From positions 2,418,001 to 2,482,000 of the forward strand of contig CM037470.1 in NCBI GenBank assembly GCA_021014325.1: a stretch of DNA of 64,000 nucleotides, written 5' to 3'. The first letter of the stretch is position 1. Every line of letters starts with the position of its first letter. This DNA comes from Plazaster borealis. Taxonomy: Eukaryota; Echinodermata; Asteroidea; Forcipulatida; Labidiasteridae. Below, in pieces: positions 1 to 10,875 of this stretch. The notes beneath the pieces were generated by a model. The model was not told the origin of the DNA. It did no database searches and worked only from the letters and a program-made list of their open reading frames with translations. The translations under genes and the position numbers were made by a program.

Positions 1-802
1 ATTTTGACAACTTTCATCACTTACAAGTAATACACTACACACCTGTGATGCGGTGTGTATGGTTCATTTAAGATTCAGTGAACTGTGATTCGGCCAATAT
101 TAAAGAAACAGGTTCACATCAAATCAATCTGTCAGGAGGCTCGGCGTCTACCCTGGGCAGTGGAAATTCCACCAAAACTTCAAATAAAACATTAACCACA
201 CCTTTTTTGTTTTAAACAAGAAGCAAGCCAGATGTACATTTTTCAAGAGGATGTACACGATAGTACTGCCCCCAGGCTCGATTTTACAAACTTTTGATCA
301 TAACTGTGTATCAATTTTAATCGCTAAGCAAAGTATGATGTCACAATGCAAGTGGTGGTACTTACAACTCATCTTAAGATGAATCTAAGTGCTTTGTGAA
401 ATCGAGACCTGTTTGTTCATTTATTATTGGGTACAGAAAAGAAAAGATTCAAGAGATACATAAAAAAAAAAAAATCTTTTTGGACAAGTAATTTAATAAA
501 GTTTATAAGTTCCATCTGCAGCAGTTTGCAGGCAGTTAGAAGTACTACATAGTGCAGTGAACAAAACATCTTTGTACAGGAGGTTTTTAGTTTATTTATT
601 TTTTTAAATTTATTATTTATTAATTTATAATACCTTGAAATGGATAGAAACTCTTTGTATTTTTGTTCAATTTCTTTTATTTTTACAACGTAAATATACA
701 TGTATTATGCCTGAAAGCTTCTCTATCTTAACGCCCACTCTGTGTAATTTGAAGGACACATTTCCATCTTGCCAAGAAGAAATTTGAAATACAAAACTAC
801 AC
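1..802. other. Non-coding stretch, nothing recognised
   Basis: AT-rich sequence with homopolymer runs near 467-480 and 598-625. The short open frames here lack any recognisable domain. I see no exon, RNA gene or clear repeat boundary. Confidence 0.5.
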
Positions 803-880
803 AAATGACCTTGGTGACACAGCAAGTGACACAGCAGGTGACCTTGGTGACACAGCAGGTGACCTTGCATTTGACCTTAC
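803..880. repeat. Short tandem repeat of GTGACACAGCAG and GACCTTG words
   Basis: The words GTGACACAGCA and GTGACCTTG alternate several times with slight changes. This explains the repetitive short open frame on both strands, so I do not call a gene. Confidence 0.7.
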
Positions 881-1029
881 AAGGGGGGTCATACCTGGTC
901 TGGAATGCTTATTCCGGGAATTTCAGAAATGTTCTTAAAGATGCTAAAGATGCTTTAAGGCAATTAAATCATGCTTTTTGCGACAACAATTTATGAGTTT
1001 GTGACAACTGGCCGAAGGCTAACACTGAG

Positions 1030-1175
1030 CTGAAGATCCCGAAGGCACTCGTTGCAAATTTTCACAGGTTTGTTATTTCATGTATGGTTGATCATAGAAA
1101 CACTGTACAATGCCTGTGACTATGTACTTTGTCAGCTCTACAAATCCAGTATTTATATTGAAGAGTAACAGCTGA
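1030..1175. repeat. Fragment of a dispersed repeat
   Basis: The stretch with TTTTCACAGGTTTGTTA, then a tail reading TTTGTCAGCTCTAC, closely resembles 24390-24490. It is a piece of the TTAA-flanked repeat family described below. Confidence 0.5.
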
Positions 1176-1874
1176 AATCAAGCTGTATAGGTTTCCTTCC
1201 CCCCCCCAAGTCAACCTCTCAAAATGTTTCCATTGAAAACATGTAAGTGTTCATTTTCCCCCCCCCCTTTTTTCTCGGTAAACGTTGCTAGATTAAAAAA
1301 AAAAAAAAAATGTAATTCCTGTTTCTGACGGGATGTTTTGTATTATGAAAAAGGCATTGAAAGAATCCATACTTGTGCGTAGATAAACGGCACCTGCTCT
1401 TGGGGTTCACCGTAAAATTCTGAAATTACGACACATCTACGACTTGGATTTGCCACACAATCTAGATCACCATCGTGATGCTCGCAAAAAATTGCCAAAT
1501 TTCTCGCTGCTCTTTTTCGCTTTTGTAATTACAACACAACTGGGATTGTCAGCTCAGAACGTAGGCTTTATGCTGCTGTTTTATGTTTTTTTAAATATAT
1601 TTTGTATCAGAGGCTTTATTGCATACTGTACACTAGTCTGAACTACAAGAAAAACTCCATTAGGCTTTCACTGGACAAGAAATATTTTTTGCGAGACCAA
1701 AAATGTTTATTTGTTTTGATAAATATTTGCTGGTATTCAAGGACGAGGCTTGAAAAGTGGATGTTTGGAAAACACCATGCGCCCACAAGATTTGTGTTGG
1801 TTTACTGACCCAGTGCGAAAACTGCTGGACCCCAGTGGGTATTTCAAGCAGTGCCTGGATTTGTTTGGTTGTGG

Positions 1875-2490
1875 ATTTACTGGCCCAATGCTAAAACTAC
1901 TGGACCCTGGCAGTTGGTCAAGTGGGTATTTTGAGCCCTGGCAGGACTTGTTTGGTTATGGTGTAACTGGCCCAATGCTAAAACTACTGGACCCTGGCGG
2001 TTGGTCAAGTGGGTATTTTGAGCCCTGGCAGGACTTGTTTGGTTATGGTGTAACTGGCCCAATGCTAAAACTACTGGACCCTGGCGGTGGTCCAGTGGGT
2101 ACTTTGAGCCCCGTCTGGACTCCAATGCTAATACTGCTGGACTCTGGCCAGTGGTCTAGTGGTTATTTCGAGCCCTGGCTGGATTTGTTTGGTTGTGTGG
2201 TTACTGGCCCAATGGTAAAACTAATGGACCCTGGCGGTGGTCAAGTGGGTATTTTGAGCCCTGGCTGGATTTGTTTGGTTGTGGTAAAACTACTGGACTC
2301 TGGCCAGTGGTCAAGTGGGTATTTTGAGCCCCAGCTGGACTTGTTTGGTTATGGTGTAACCGGCCCAATGGTTAAACTGCTGGACCCTGGCAGTGGTCAA
2401 GTGGGTGTTTTGACCCCTGGCTGGACTTGTTTGGTTGTGGGGTTCTGGCCCAATGGTAAAACTGGTGGACTCTGGCCAGTGGTCTAGTGG
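1875..2490. repeat. Minisatellite, about 87-bp units
   Basis: About seven head-to-tail units carry GTGGGTATTTTGAGCCC, CTGGACTTGTTTGGTTATG and GGCCCAATG. The copies around 1920-2090 are nearly identical and spaced 87 bp apart; later units have indels. Because 87 is divisible by three, the array keeps a 245-codon open frame (1750-2487) that encodes 29-residue repeats. No signal peptide, known repeat family or splice context supports a protein, so I treat the frame as a by-product of the array. Confidence 0.85.
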
Positions 2491-3110
2491 TCATTTCGAG
2501 CCCACGTACACATGGGAATTCACACTCAGTAGTGTAAAGCAACCTCTACATCAAATTAACACTCCAAGGGAATCCACTCAATCATGTTGAAATTTCTGCA
2601 TCATTATGTAAAGTGAGCACTTTCTTTTCAAAGTTTTTTTTTTTTCAATTATAAGAAAAAAGCAATTTAAAAAATAACTGTACATGAAACAGCTGTTGAG
2701 AGTCTTGATCCCATCAGTATTTGGCCATATCTCATATCAGTCTCAGTACCATCTGGGGACACATCATCAGAATTGTATGCAGTCGAGCATTTGACACCTC
2801 GTTTCAGCAATCAACGCCCAACTGCTAAGCGTAGGAATTTAAGGATTTCTGCTAAGCAGATTTTCATTTTTAGTGTGATGTATTGCTGGTTTGATGTATT
2901 CAAATTTTCAGGTGATGAGTTGATTTTTTCTCGTTTTTGGTTTCTCAGCTTTGCCATTAAAAATCCTGGCACTTTCTTTCTTGATTTGATCAACTGCAGT
3001 TGCATGCCTTGTTATTGGAAGTCAAAAGTTCAAAGAGCATTTTTTTATGTACATCGTGTACATGTACTGTACATGTACAGGGATTTTTTCATAGGATTCG
3101 AACTGCCTCT
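2491..3110. other. Non-coding stretch, nothing recognised
   Basis: Unique-looking AT-rich sequence with a poly-T run near 2633-2645. No exon or repeat could be assigned. Confidence 0.4.
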
Positions 3111-3250
3111 AGCCACCAGGCTAGCTTGGTGGTCTAGTGGTACTGTAGCAATGCAAAGGTCGTGGGTTCAAATCCCACCCGAGTGGTTTGCCTGTGGATT
3201 TTTGTTCACAAAACTCGGGGAAAGTACTGAGTATACAGTGCTTATTTAAT
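3111..3250 (+). repeat. tRNA-derived SINE (family C)
   Basis: The head has a polymerase III A-box-like TGGTCTAGTGG and a canonical B box GGTTCAAATCC (3166-3178). A body follows with CTCGGGGAAAGTACTGAG and TATACAGTGC. The same head and body occur reversed at 52010-52145, so this is a dispersed SINE and not a functional tRNA gene. The anticodon arm is degenerate. Confidence 0.75.
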
Positions 3251-3284
3251 ACACTTTGTTGTAAAGGTAAAACAAAAATTATAT

Positions 3285-3395
3285 GTACAGGGAAATATCT
3301 GTGGGAAGGATTTGAACCAATGTCTTATTGCATTCTCGGGAGACGTCTTTATCCATTAAGAGGAGTGGGGCCGTAATATTTTCTGTGCCTTCTTC
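3285..3395 (-). repeat. Degenerate tRNA-like SINE fragment, reverse orientation
   Basis: GGATTTGAACC is the reverse of a B box, followed by a CCATTAAGAGGAGTGGG end resembling an inverted tRNA-like head. It abuts the forward SINE at 3111, suggesting a SINE insertion hotspot. Confidence 0.5.
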
Positions 3396-3604
3396 TCCAG
3401 GCCTTGGTGTTTGGGTAAAACAAAAATAGTATGCGCATGAGTTTTGCTCATCAAGATCAGGTGATCCCTCTGCTGCCGCTTCCCAGGTTGTATCGTAAAC
3501 TTGAGTGTGATCTCTGGCAACACGGCAGTTACAGGTTGAATGGTTTCTGACCGGCGTCCCCGAACAAAGACATTGACCAAAAAAAAGGGAGACCACCAAC
3601 ATAG

Positions 3605-3745
3605 GGCTAGATAGCTCAGTTGGTTGAGCGCCAGCACGTTAATCCGCAGGTCGCAAGTTCAAGTCCCGCTCTAGTAAATTTGTCTTTGTTCAACACCAAA
3701 TTGTACAAACAATTCCGATTCAGTTTTCCTTGTGGTTTATTACTC
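3605..3745 (+). repeat. tRNA-derived SINE (family B)
   Basis: The head has a good D arm (GCTCAGTTGGTTGAGC), a B box AGTTCAAGTCC and complementary CTAGA/TCTAG ends like an acceptor stem. The body continues with TTTGTCTTTGTTCAAC and ends near CCTTGTGGTTTATTA. Reverse copies at 51824-51965 and around 55893 carry the same body. The anticodon arm does not fold cleanly, so I do not call a tRNA gene. Confidence 0.75.
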
Positions 3746-4239
3746 AAGATTACGTGTACAGATGTAGGATACAAAACATAATTTTCCCAAATAACAAGTT
3801 ATTTAAATTCCCTTCGATAGGTCACGACCTTAGCATGTAAATTTGCTAAGCTGTCGTGTAAGACAAAAAGTGGCCCTGGATTAGTTACAAATGTTTACAA
3901 TTACCATGCAAAATTTGAATGTTTTATTTCTCATTTCCACAGTCATTTCTTTTGTGTGATGACAACAGACCTTCTCTGTTTACATTCAATAGGTTTCTAA
4001 ACCTCCTACGATGTCCATAGATCAAGGGTATTCAATTATCTGTAACTAACCCTGACGATTCAGAAATATTAATTAAATATCCGAAGTCTTTAATAAGTGA
4101 TTCCGTGGTAGTTTTTCTTCCGCCCCAATTTAGTTGTCTTTTCCGCCAGGCCTGTACCGTCAAATCATCTTTATAAAAAAAACAGCACAGACTCAGACTG
4201 GTTGCTTAATTAACTGCAGGAAAGCCGCAGTCATCAGAC
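3746..4239. other. Non-coding stretch, nothing recognised
   Basis: AT-rich sequence with no exon-like open frame linked to good splice sites and no repeat recognised elsewhere in the window. Confidence 0.4.
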
Positions 4240-4574
4240 TGTACAGTATTGTAGTTTTCCAGTTTATTTATTGGATTTCATCTCGACGAATTAAAGATGC
4301 GGTGGTGGTTTATCCTCGGCAGCCGGCTTGGATGAGTTATCACTTCTTGAGACGCCCGGGAACGTTACAGCAGAGTGACTTGACTGCATCTGCTGGTTGG
4401 TTTGTCAACACGCAGCTGTCCAGTAATGGATCGTTGATGGAATCTCGTAATCCGACCATGGAGGTGGATCTCTTTTCCCCTTTTTATTCCGTGGATATCT
4501 CTCCAGTTTGAGAGGCTTGTGGCGTTAACGGGTGACTCGGGTGTGTCACGAGAGGAATGCCCAGTTTTATCAAG

Positions 4575-4591
4575 ATGCCACGCCCATGGAG
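4575..4591 (+). CDS. Very tentative first coding exon of the RhoGEF gene
   Basis: A unique, less AT-rich block (about 4240-4640) ends with an ATG and five codons (M P R P W plus two bases) before a possible donor GAG|GTACAG. Two leftover bases would join the single leading base of the exon at 15188 to make an Arg codon and keep the frame open into the PDZ exons. A TATA-like TTTATAAAA lies near 4171. Phase agreement alone is expected one time in three, and the intron would be 10.6 kb. This is inference only; the true start may lie upstream of the window. Confidence 0.15.
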
Positions 4592-5218
4592 GTACAGTGC
4601 TTGTCGTAGTCACATCTTAAATTTAATTTCTCATTCTTTGGTAAACTTCGGGAGTGGAGGCAGGTGTGAGGGTTTTCAGATGTAAATAACAGACAAGGCT
4701 GAGCATGGAGTTGACGCAACAACATAAAAATGGCGCCAAGCAAATCAGTGTAAATAGAAAGTTGACAGTGAAGAATCAATTGTGACAAACCTGTTGCGTG
4801 CAGTCATTCTTTTCTCCACACTGGTAAAAGGGAACTTCTATGAAGGAAAATGTATTTTTGTGTTGAAAAGAGCCTTGTCATTCACTGTACAATTCTACGA
4901 AAGCTACAGCGGAAATATAAAAACAATCAATGTGTACATGTATGTTCATTAGGGCAGTATAGACCCAATCTTATGAAGTAACCTTTACAAGTTGATTTTT
5001 TGGGGGGGATAGACTAAAAACCATAGAGCAAGGACCAGGGATGAACGTATTTTCTATGTGTACATATTGGTAAATATTTACAACACTGCATAGAACACGA
5101 TCTGTATTCTGTATTTGGTAGGCACAAGTGGCATTGTCTAAAAGTTTCTTACTATCCGCAGAAGAAAATTACTTGATAATATTTTTCAGTGACTTGACCA
5201 ACCATTCAACTGCACAGG

Positions 5219-5884
5219 GCCCAATTTGCTTAAAGGGACACGTTGCCTTGAATCGGACGAGTTGGTCTAAAAAATACGTTTGTAACTGTTTGTTATAAAA
5301 TGCATATGGCTAGAAAGACGTTATAAAAGTAGAATACAATGATCCACACAAATACATGTATGCCTCGAAATTGCGTGGTTTTCCTTTTACTTTGCGAACT
5401 AACACGGTCGGCCATTTTGTGGAGTCAAAAAGTTGACTCCACAAAATAGCCAACCGTGTTAGTTCACGATGTAAAAGGAAAACCACGAAATTTCGAGACA
5501 TATTTGTGTGGATCATTGTATTCTACTTTTAAAACATCTTTCTAACCATATGCATTTTATAACAAACGGTTACAAATGCTTTTTATAGAACAACTCGACC
5601 GATCCAAGGCAACGTGTCCCTTTAACTGTAAGCAAATTTGTTGTGCTGTAGCAGAAAAATTTGCTTGTTCATAAGCGTATTTCACAGGTTAGCAAGAAAA
5701 TTAGGTGTCCAATTTGCGCGTTCACCATGGATTTGCATACTGTAGTTACATCGTTCATTTTCATACAGTAAGCACCAAAAGGTTAGCATGCCTTTTCGTG
5801 TGCGTACGGTTAGCAGGGCCATGAAATGGAAACTCGCTCAGTAAGCTCAAAATCGGCTGTTAGGCAGCTCCTTGAAATTGGGCC
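5219..5884. repeat. GGGCCCAATTT-type palindromic element, disrupted by a nested insertion
   Basis: The left edge reads GGGCCCAATTTGCTT and the right edge CTCCTTGAAATTGGGCCC, the terminal inverted repeats of the commonest small element in this window. The interior is interrupted by the 396-bp foldback at 5230-5625, so that one inserted later. Confidence 0.65.
5230..5625. repeat. Near-perfect 396-bp foldback element (TTAA-flanked)
   Basis: The two halves are reverse complements along nearly the whole length: AAAGGGACACGTTGCCTTG at the left matches CAAGGCAACGTGTCCCTTT at the right. The centre is near 5430, in GTGGAGTCAAAAAGTTGACTCCAC. TTAA lies at both outer edges, the target type of piggyBac-like elements. 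There is no open frame for a transposase, so it is a non-autonomous miniature element. Confidence 0.85.
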
Positions 5885-5924
5885 CAGGTTGTATGTGATA
5901 GAGCAACTGTGCACAGAATCGTAC

Positions 5925-6050
5925 ATCCATGTATCTGTGTATAGTGTAGATGGATTCACTACATGACACCATATCGCAAGCTGGTATAGTGCATCATTCA
6001 AAACCATGTGGACGATATTGAATGGTCAAACAGTACATGTAGGAGGGTTT
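5925..6050 (+). repeat. Single copy of the ATTGAATGGTCA repeat
   Basis: It carries GATATTGAATGGTCAAACAG with an upstream CATTCAAAACCA and a downstream GTAGGAGGGTT. The same words form a tandem array at 19770-20165. Confidence 0.65.
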
Positions 6051-6729
6051 ACCCTCCTACTGTTCAGCTACAAAAGCTTTGGAGCATAACTTTGCTCAAC
6101 TACACAGTACATGTGCTGTATTACACATTTGTTTTACATACAGTGACAGTTAATTGAAGCTATACCATTCACCAGTTTTTCTATGTGTGCATGATTTACT
6201 TGGCGCAAAACTGACAGATGTACACGATCTTTAAATTTACATAATGGTTTGGGCCAAAACTTGGTGTTAAAAAACTTAGTTTACAGTGTGTTAAATTTGC
6301 TGTTAAATGTGTGCATAAGGGTACATGTATCAGGCAGTAATATTATTTTGTCCAGCAATTTTGCATCTAGCAAAGTATTTAGTTTTGTGCACACTGAATT
6401 CTATTGAATAATAAGTGATGATTTTTGAGTAGCAACTGATACATTTTGCTGACTGGGTAGTCAAACAGCTCCCTAAGGGTGTCGGGCAATATTTTCAACA
6501 TGTTAACAAGCGTACACCAGGCTCTCTTTGTCATCCCTCAACCCCCCCCCCCCAAGTAAAATGTTGCTCTGCTGCACTGTAGCTGCTGATAGTATAAACT
6601 CAGCAAACGATTTCCCTTGTATAGCAGAGCAAAATGCTACACAAATTGTATTCAGTTGCTACCCAAAAATCATGATTTGCTACTCAATATTGGCATTCAG
6701 TGTGCACAAAATAAGTTCCCTGAAACTAT

Positions 6730-7258
6730 TTGGACTTGAGAAAGGTTTCCCTTCAAAGTAATAGGGTTTGGAAAAATGTTCACCCCAAAACATTTGAATC
6801 TGAGAAACGATTGCTGCGCCCAGAGATACGGTTGATACCCGCTGTGACCTCGCTATTAAACGTGGATGGATTTGACATTCTTGTGAAAGCGTTATTGACA
6901 CTGACAGTAACGTTTCTCAGATTGTGTATTCCAATTGCAGATTATTCTTCCTGCGTGGACATAACCGCTCCAAATTTTCGGCAATTTCTCAAAAACGCTA
7001 CCACCTTTTCAAATGAAATGTTCACAGGTCAGTTTTATGGTGTATATCTACAACTGTATATAGGATTGAAACAAACAGTGGGTTCCAACAGACTGTGCAA
7101 GTCTTGTGCGTATTCGAACATTGGGACCCGTTAAAGCGCGTGAGTTTGTTTCCTTCACGCGTTAAAGCATCGTACGTGGGACCAAAGTGTCCCAAAAGGT
7201 ACGAATACGCGCGAGACTTGCACGGTCCATTACCAAACGTATACAATCCCTTTAAAGA
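6730..7258. repeat. TTAA-type dispersed repeat with a nested foldback
   Basis: Words typical of this family (CCCAAAACATTTGAATCTGAGAAACGAT, shown here in part; TTTTCGGCAATTTCTCAAAAACGCTACCACC in part) occur again at 13500-13680, 15780-15990 and 38290-38430. It ends in ACCAAACGTATACAATCCCTTTAAAG. Boundaries are approximate. The open frames inside are by-products. Confidence 0.6.
7090..7226. repeat. Foldback element (AGACTGTGCAAG family) nested in the previous repeat
   Basis: AGACTGTGCAAGTCTTGTGCG at the left pairs with CGCGCGAGACTTGCACGGTC at the right. A longer relative is at 8070-8540. Confidence 0.7.
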
Positions 7259-7569
7259 CGAGGTGTGAACATTTGAAATCACTTGTCAAAAGAGACACGC
7301 AGACACACCGGCTTGGCTATTGATTTAATGTTTGGACAGAATGATCATGTTCTACCCAACCAACTGATATTTACCAATAGTGTACAAGTGTACACACTGT
7401 ACAACGAGACAGACTCTATCAGACCAGGGCCAGACACACCTGCTTGCATAATGTGTATTTAATCATAATCCCTGGGCCCAAATTGGCTTAGCACACTTGA
7501 AACATCTTGCTTTGCAGATAGAGGGTTACCAGATAAAGTGCCATACATGTTGGTTTGGTTGTAACGGCT

Positions 7570-7740
7570 ACACCCCTATGTTCCGACACCCCTATGTTCT
7601 GACACCCCTATGTTCCGACAACCCTGGTGTATTTTCATAAGCCTAACCCTAACCCTAACCCTAACCCTATGTAAATCATGAGCGGGTTGTCGGAACATAG
7701 GGGTGTCGGAACATGTAGGGGTGTCGGAATATAGAGCAGT
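7570..7740. repeat. 16-bp inverted tandem units around a telomere-like CCCTAA array
   Basis: The left side has three units of ACACCCCTATGTTCCG. The right side has three inverted counterparts (CGGAACATAGGGGTGT with changes). Between them, at 7642-7669, is a run of CCTAA units (about 4.5 copies of the animal telomere hexamer). The whole can fold back on itself. It is probably an interstitial repeat or transposon relic, not a telomere. Confidence 0.8.
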
Positions 7741-8069
7741 CACCGGTTGTAACTGGTGCTCCACTTTGTCTCTGCTTAATAGCAAGGAAATTGGTTAAAG
7801 CTACATTTTTGAGTGACTTACAGACTTTATGATCCAACTGTATACCTTTTTGACTAAATTCACCTGACACCATCGACCATGATAAATCTTGGTTGCGCCA
7901 TTTTGGAATGCAGATTCCCCTTTTTTGTTGTGCGGTGCGCTTAGTAGGCGACGCCCCACACAGTTAGAAGTGCTCATGCAATTTTATTCCCCAAGTGGCG
8001 GACCATACATGTACTGTACGTGTACATGTAGACAGCAAAATTTCAATGGGCACCAAGGCAGTGGCCAGG

Positions 8070-8540
8070 GGCATGGAGGCAATAGACTGTGCAAGTCTCG
8101 CGCATATCGAAATTAAGAAAAAAACTCAAAAGGAAGAATGTATTTTTCTATGAAATTGAATCTTTTAAAATTATATAAAATTCTTGAAAATAAAAATACC
8201 AAATCAAGTTGTTATAAATAAATTTTAAATTTTTGTATTTATAATACAAATAATTTGTTCAAATTAACATTGAAACAAAATTAGAACTTGGGACGAGGAT
8301 TGTTAGAAACCCCATTTGCCAATCACGCCCGAATGTGTGCATCTATCTACAGTAGGTTTAATGACAATTACATTCCCAACAACATATATAATTTTCAATT
8401 TCATAGCCGTAAACTACGTTTAAACTAAAATAATTGACAAAACAAAACCCCGCCCACGTAAAACTCCATATGGTTGGGACCACAATGATCCCGGAAGTTT
8501 GAAAATGCGCGAGACTTCCATAGTCTTTTGCCAATGTTGC
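8070..8540. repeat. Foldback element (AGACTGTGCAAG family), long form
   Basis: AGACTGTGCAAGTCTCGCGC near 8084 pairs with GCGCGAGACTTCCATAGTCT near 8507-8526. The ends extend into GGCAA and TTGCC. The interior is very AT-rich with no open frame. Confidence 0.7.
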
Positions 8541-9736
8541 CTCTGTGAAGTACTGTATTAGACCTGATTAAGAGTGGTTCCGATTCTGTGTTTGTACTTT
8601 GTCTGACAACCGCTCGGTTTTAATTCAAAGGCTACGATCTCTTCGTCTCTATTCTAAGTACACATACATTTACTTGTATGCACTGTTTATGCTTGTGATG
8701 TAGCCACTATGTTTGAGCTAATCCATCAAGCCAAAGGTTCAAATATTTATTCTGGGGCATCTTGTGCTTAAAGGTGGAATATAATGTAAGAAGGCAAATG
8801 ATAATTTAAATATTTTCTCTTTTTTGGGGGGAGGGGAGCCAAAATCATTAGGGTTTTTTTTTTTTAAGCAAAAAGTACAATCAGTCTTTGAAATTATAAA
8901 AAGATCGTGACTTGTTTTCAGGAAGATTGCTGGGTTAAGTGTGTTTATGTTTCCTCATGGATTTTGTGTTATTGTGCTTGCATTAAGTACACTTACAGGT
9001 TTCTTGTTGGGGATTTATACAAACTTGGGGGCAAAACTTTGGCAATCTGGACCCTAATTTTGCAAGTTTGACTGAAGCATGCTGAATTGAATCGAGGTCC
9101 TTTTGAATGTTGATTTTTTTTTTTTTACATATAGAATAATTATACTGTACTATAAAAATTGTGTTTGTATCCCTCCACCCCCTCATCTTGCACTATTCCA
9201 GGCTGATATCACAACAACATTGTGAAACCAAAAACAATTTCCAGTTATTAGTAACAATAGAAAGAGGGACTCGACAGATTTGAGTATTAAGTCAAAATAA
9301 AAGAAAGTGACTAAATATTTTATTTTTTATTTTTTTTTTTTGGGGGGGGGATATTGTATATATCTTGTAGCATCTGGATGGGTTGCTATGATACGTCTAC
9401 GTAGGTGATGCTCGCGATTTATGGATATGTGACAAGAGGCAGATTTCATCATCCTGGCAGTTGTCCAACGTCTTGTTTTGAAGCCTTCAATCATTTCAGT
9501 ACATTAAGCTCCCAACCGATCTTTTCTCCTGAAAAATATTTAAAGGATGTTCGCACAATAAGTTTTTTTTACTGTGAACATTCGCGTATGGGCTGATGTT
9601 TATAAAACTAAAAAGTTCATGAACTATACAAGAATGTGATTTCCATTAGATAAATCAACTTGTATAGTATGTGAGGCCCCATGCTATCATCAAGCACCTC
9701 TTGGAAACTTAGAATGTATGTATATTGACATGGCAG
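8541..9736. other. Intronic or upstream stretch, nothing recognised
   Basis: AT-rich sequence with poly-T and poly-G runs near 8856, 9112 and 9330-9350. No exon with good borders and no assigned repeat. Confidence 0.4.
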
Positions 9737-10196
9737 TTAAAGGTAGGGTCAAATTTGGTAATGACCCCGGGAAAAAATAGGTGTAATTTCTATCCGAAAT
9801 CTTGCTTGTTATAAAGATGGTATTATGGTAGTAAGCATCCTGCGAAATTATTTCATCTGAAATGCCTATTGTTGATTAGAAATCATTAAAAATATTTGAA
9901 TCGGAGAAACGATTTATGCCTGAATCGTTTCTCAGATTTCCGCGGGTTGGTGTGTTCGGTCGCAAGTGCTGAGGCCAGAGATGCGGTTGGTACCCCCTGT
10001 CACCTTGCTAAAATGTGGATGGATTCGACATTTTTGTGCAAAAATAGTGACAGTTTTTGGCTGTTTTCTCAGCAAAATAGACACTGTATCCAGCTGAAAC
10101 TTTCGCAGGTGATATGTATACAGTGTACATGCAGTATCTTTTTTTATTTAATTAGCAATACAATGACAAAACCAAACGATGACCCTACCTTTAAAG
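9737..10196. repeat. TTAA-type dispersed repeat copy
   Basis: The left end TTAAAGGTAGGGTCAAATTTG is partly inverted at the right end as AACGATGACCCTACCTTTAA. The interior carries the family words GAATCGGAGAAACGATT and GGTTGGTACCCCCTGT. Both outer edges are TTAA. Confidence 0.75.
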
Positions 10197-10875
10197 TGAA
10201 GCAAACTAAAACATTGTCCACTCCATGATATCAATGTAAAGTGATGTCTAATTAAACATTGTATACAACTTAGTACATGAAGTATGAAAAGTGATAGGCT
10301 TGTATATTTGGTTTGTGATAACACCATGTGATGATGTTTACTTGGCTGTGTAGATTGGTCTAAGAACTGTCAAGCTATTTATCTACTGTCAAGGGAATAT
10401 ATCAGGAATTGGGAGACTACTGAGTTCAAATAAGAACTTGTCCTGCTGTTTTTTTCTACTTGCGCGGAGTAGATTAAGAGAGTTCGTAGACAACTTGCAA
10501 GGTTCTCCGGAGCTCGAGGATTTTTTAAAAACTGGGGGGGCATTCTTGACATGATTGTAGCAAAGTACAAAACATCGGGTTCTGAGTGGTACATTAAGTG
10601 AAAGTACATTCTAATGAGCCATCACTTTACAGTATACGGCATCTTTTAAATATTAACCAAGTCAATTTCAGTGCTACTGGTGATAGATGTTGGATGATAA
10701 CAGTGACAATGACAGGTCCTGAGTTCTTGTGTAGATGTCTGGCTAGTTATTAAAAAGTGTTGTTTCTTGTAAGAGATACTGTAAGATTCAAAAGAGGCTG
10801 ACTTTTTTTTTCTTTCTTTTTTTCCAACATTCTGTGTGAAAGACTTATGGTTTCCATGGTGATGGTTTGATACAG

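Noticed and set aside
3605..3680. Functional tRNA gene
   Set aside because: The D arm and B box are present, but the anticodon stem does not pair and reversed copies with the same downstream body exist.
7642..7669. True telomere or chromosome end
   Set aside because: Only about 4.5 units, internal to the sequence and enclosed by inverted 16-bp repeats.
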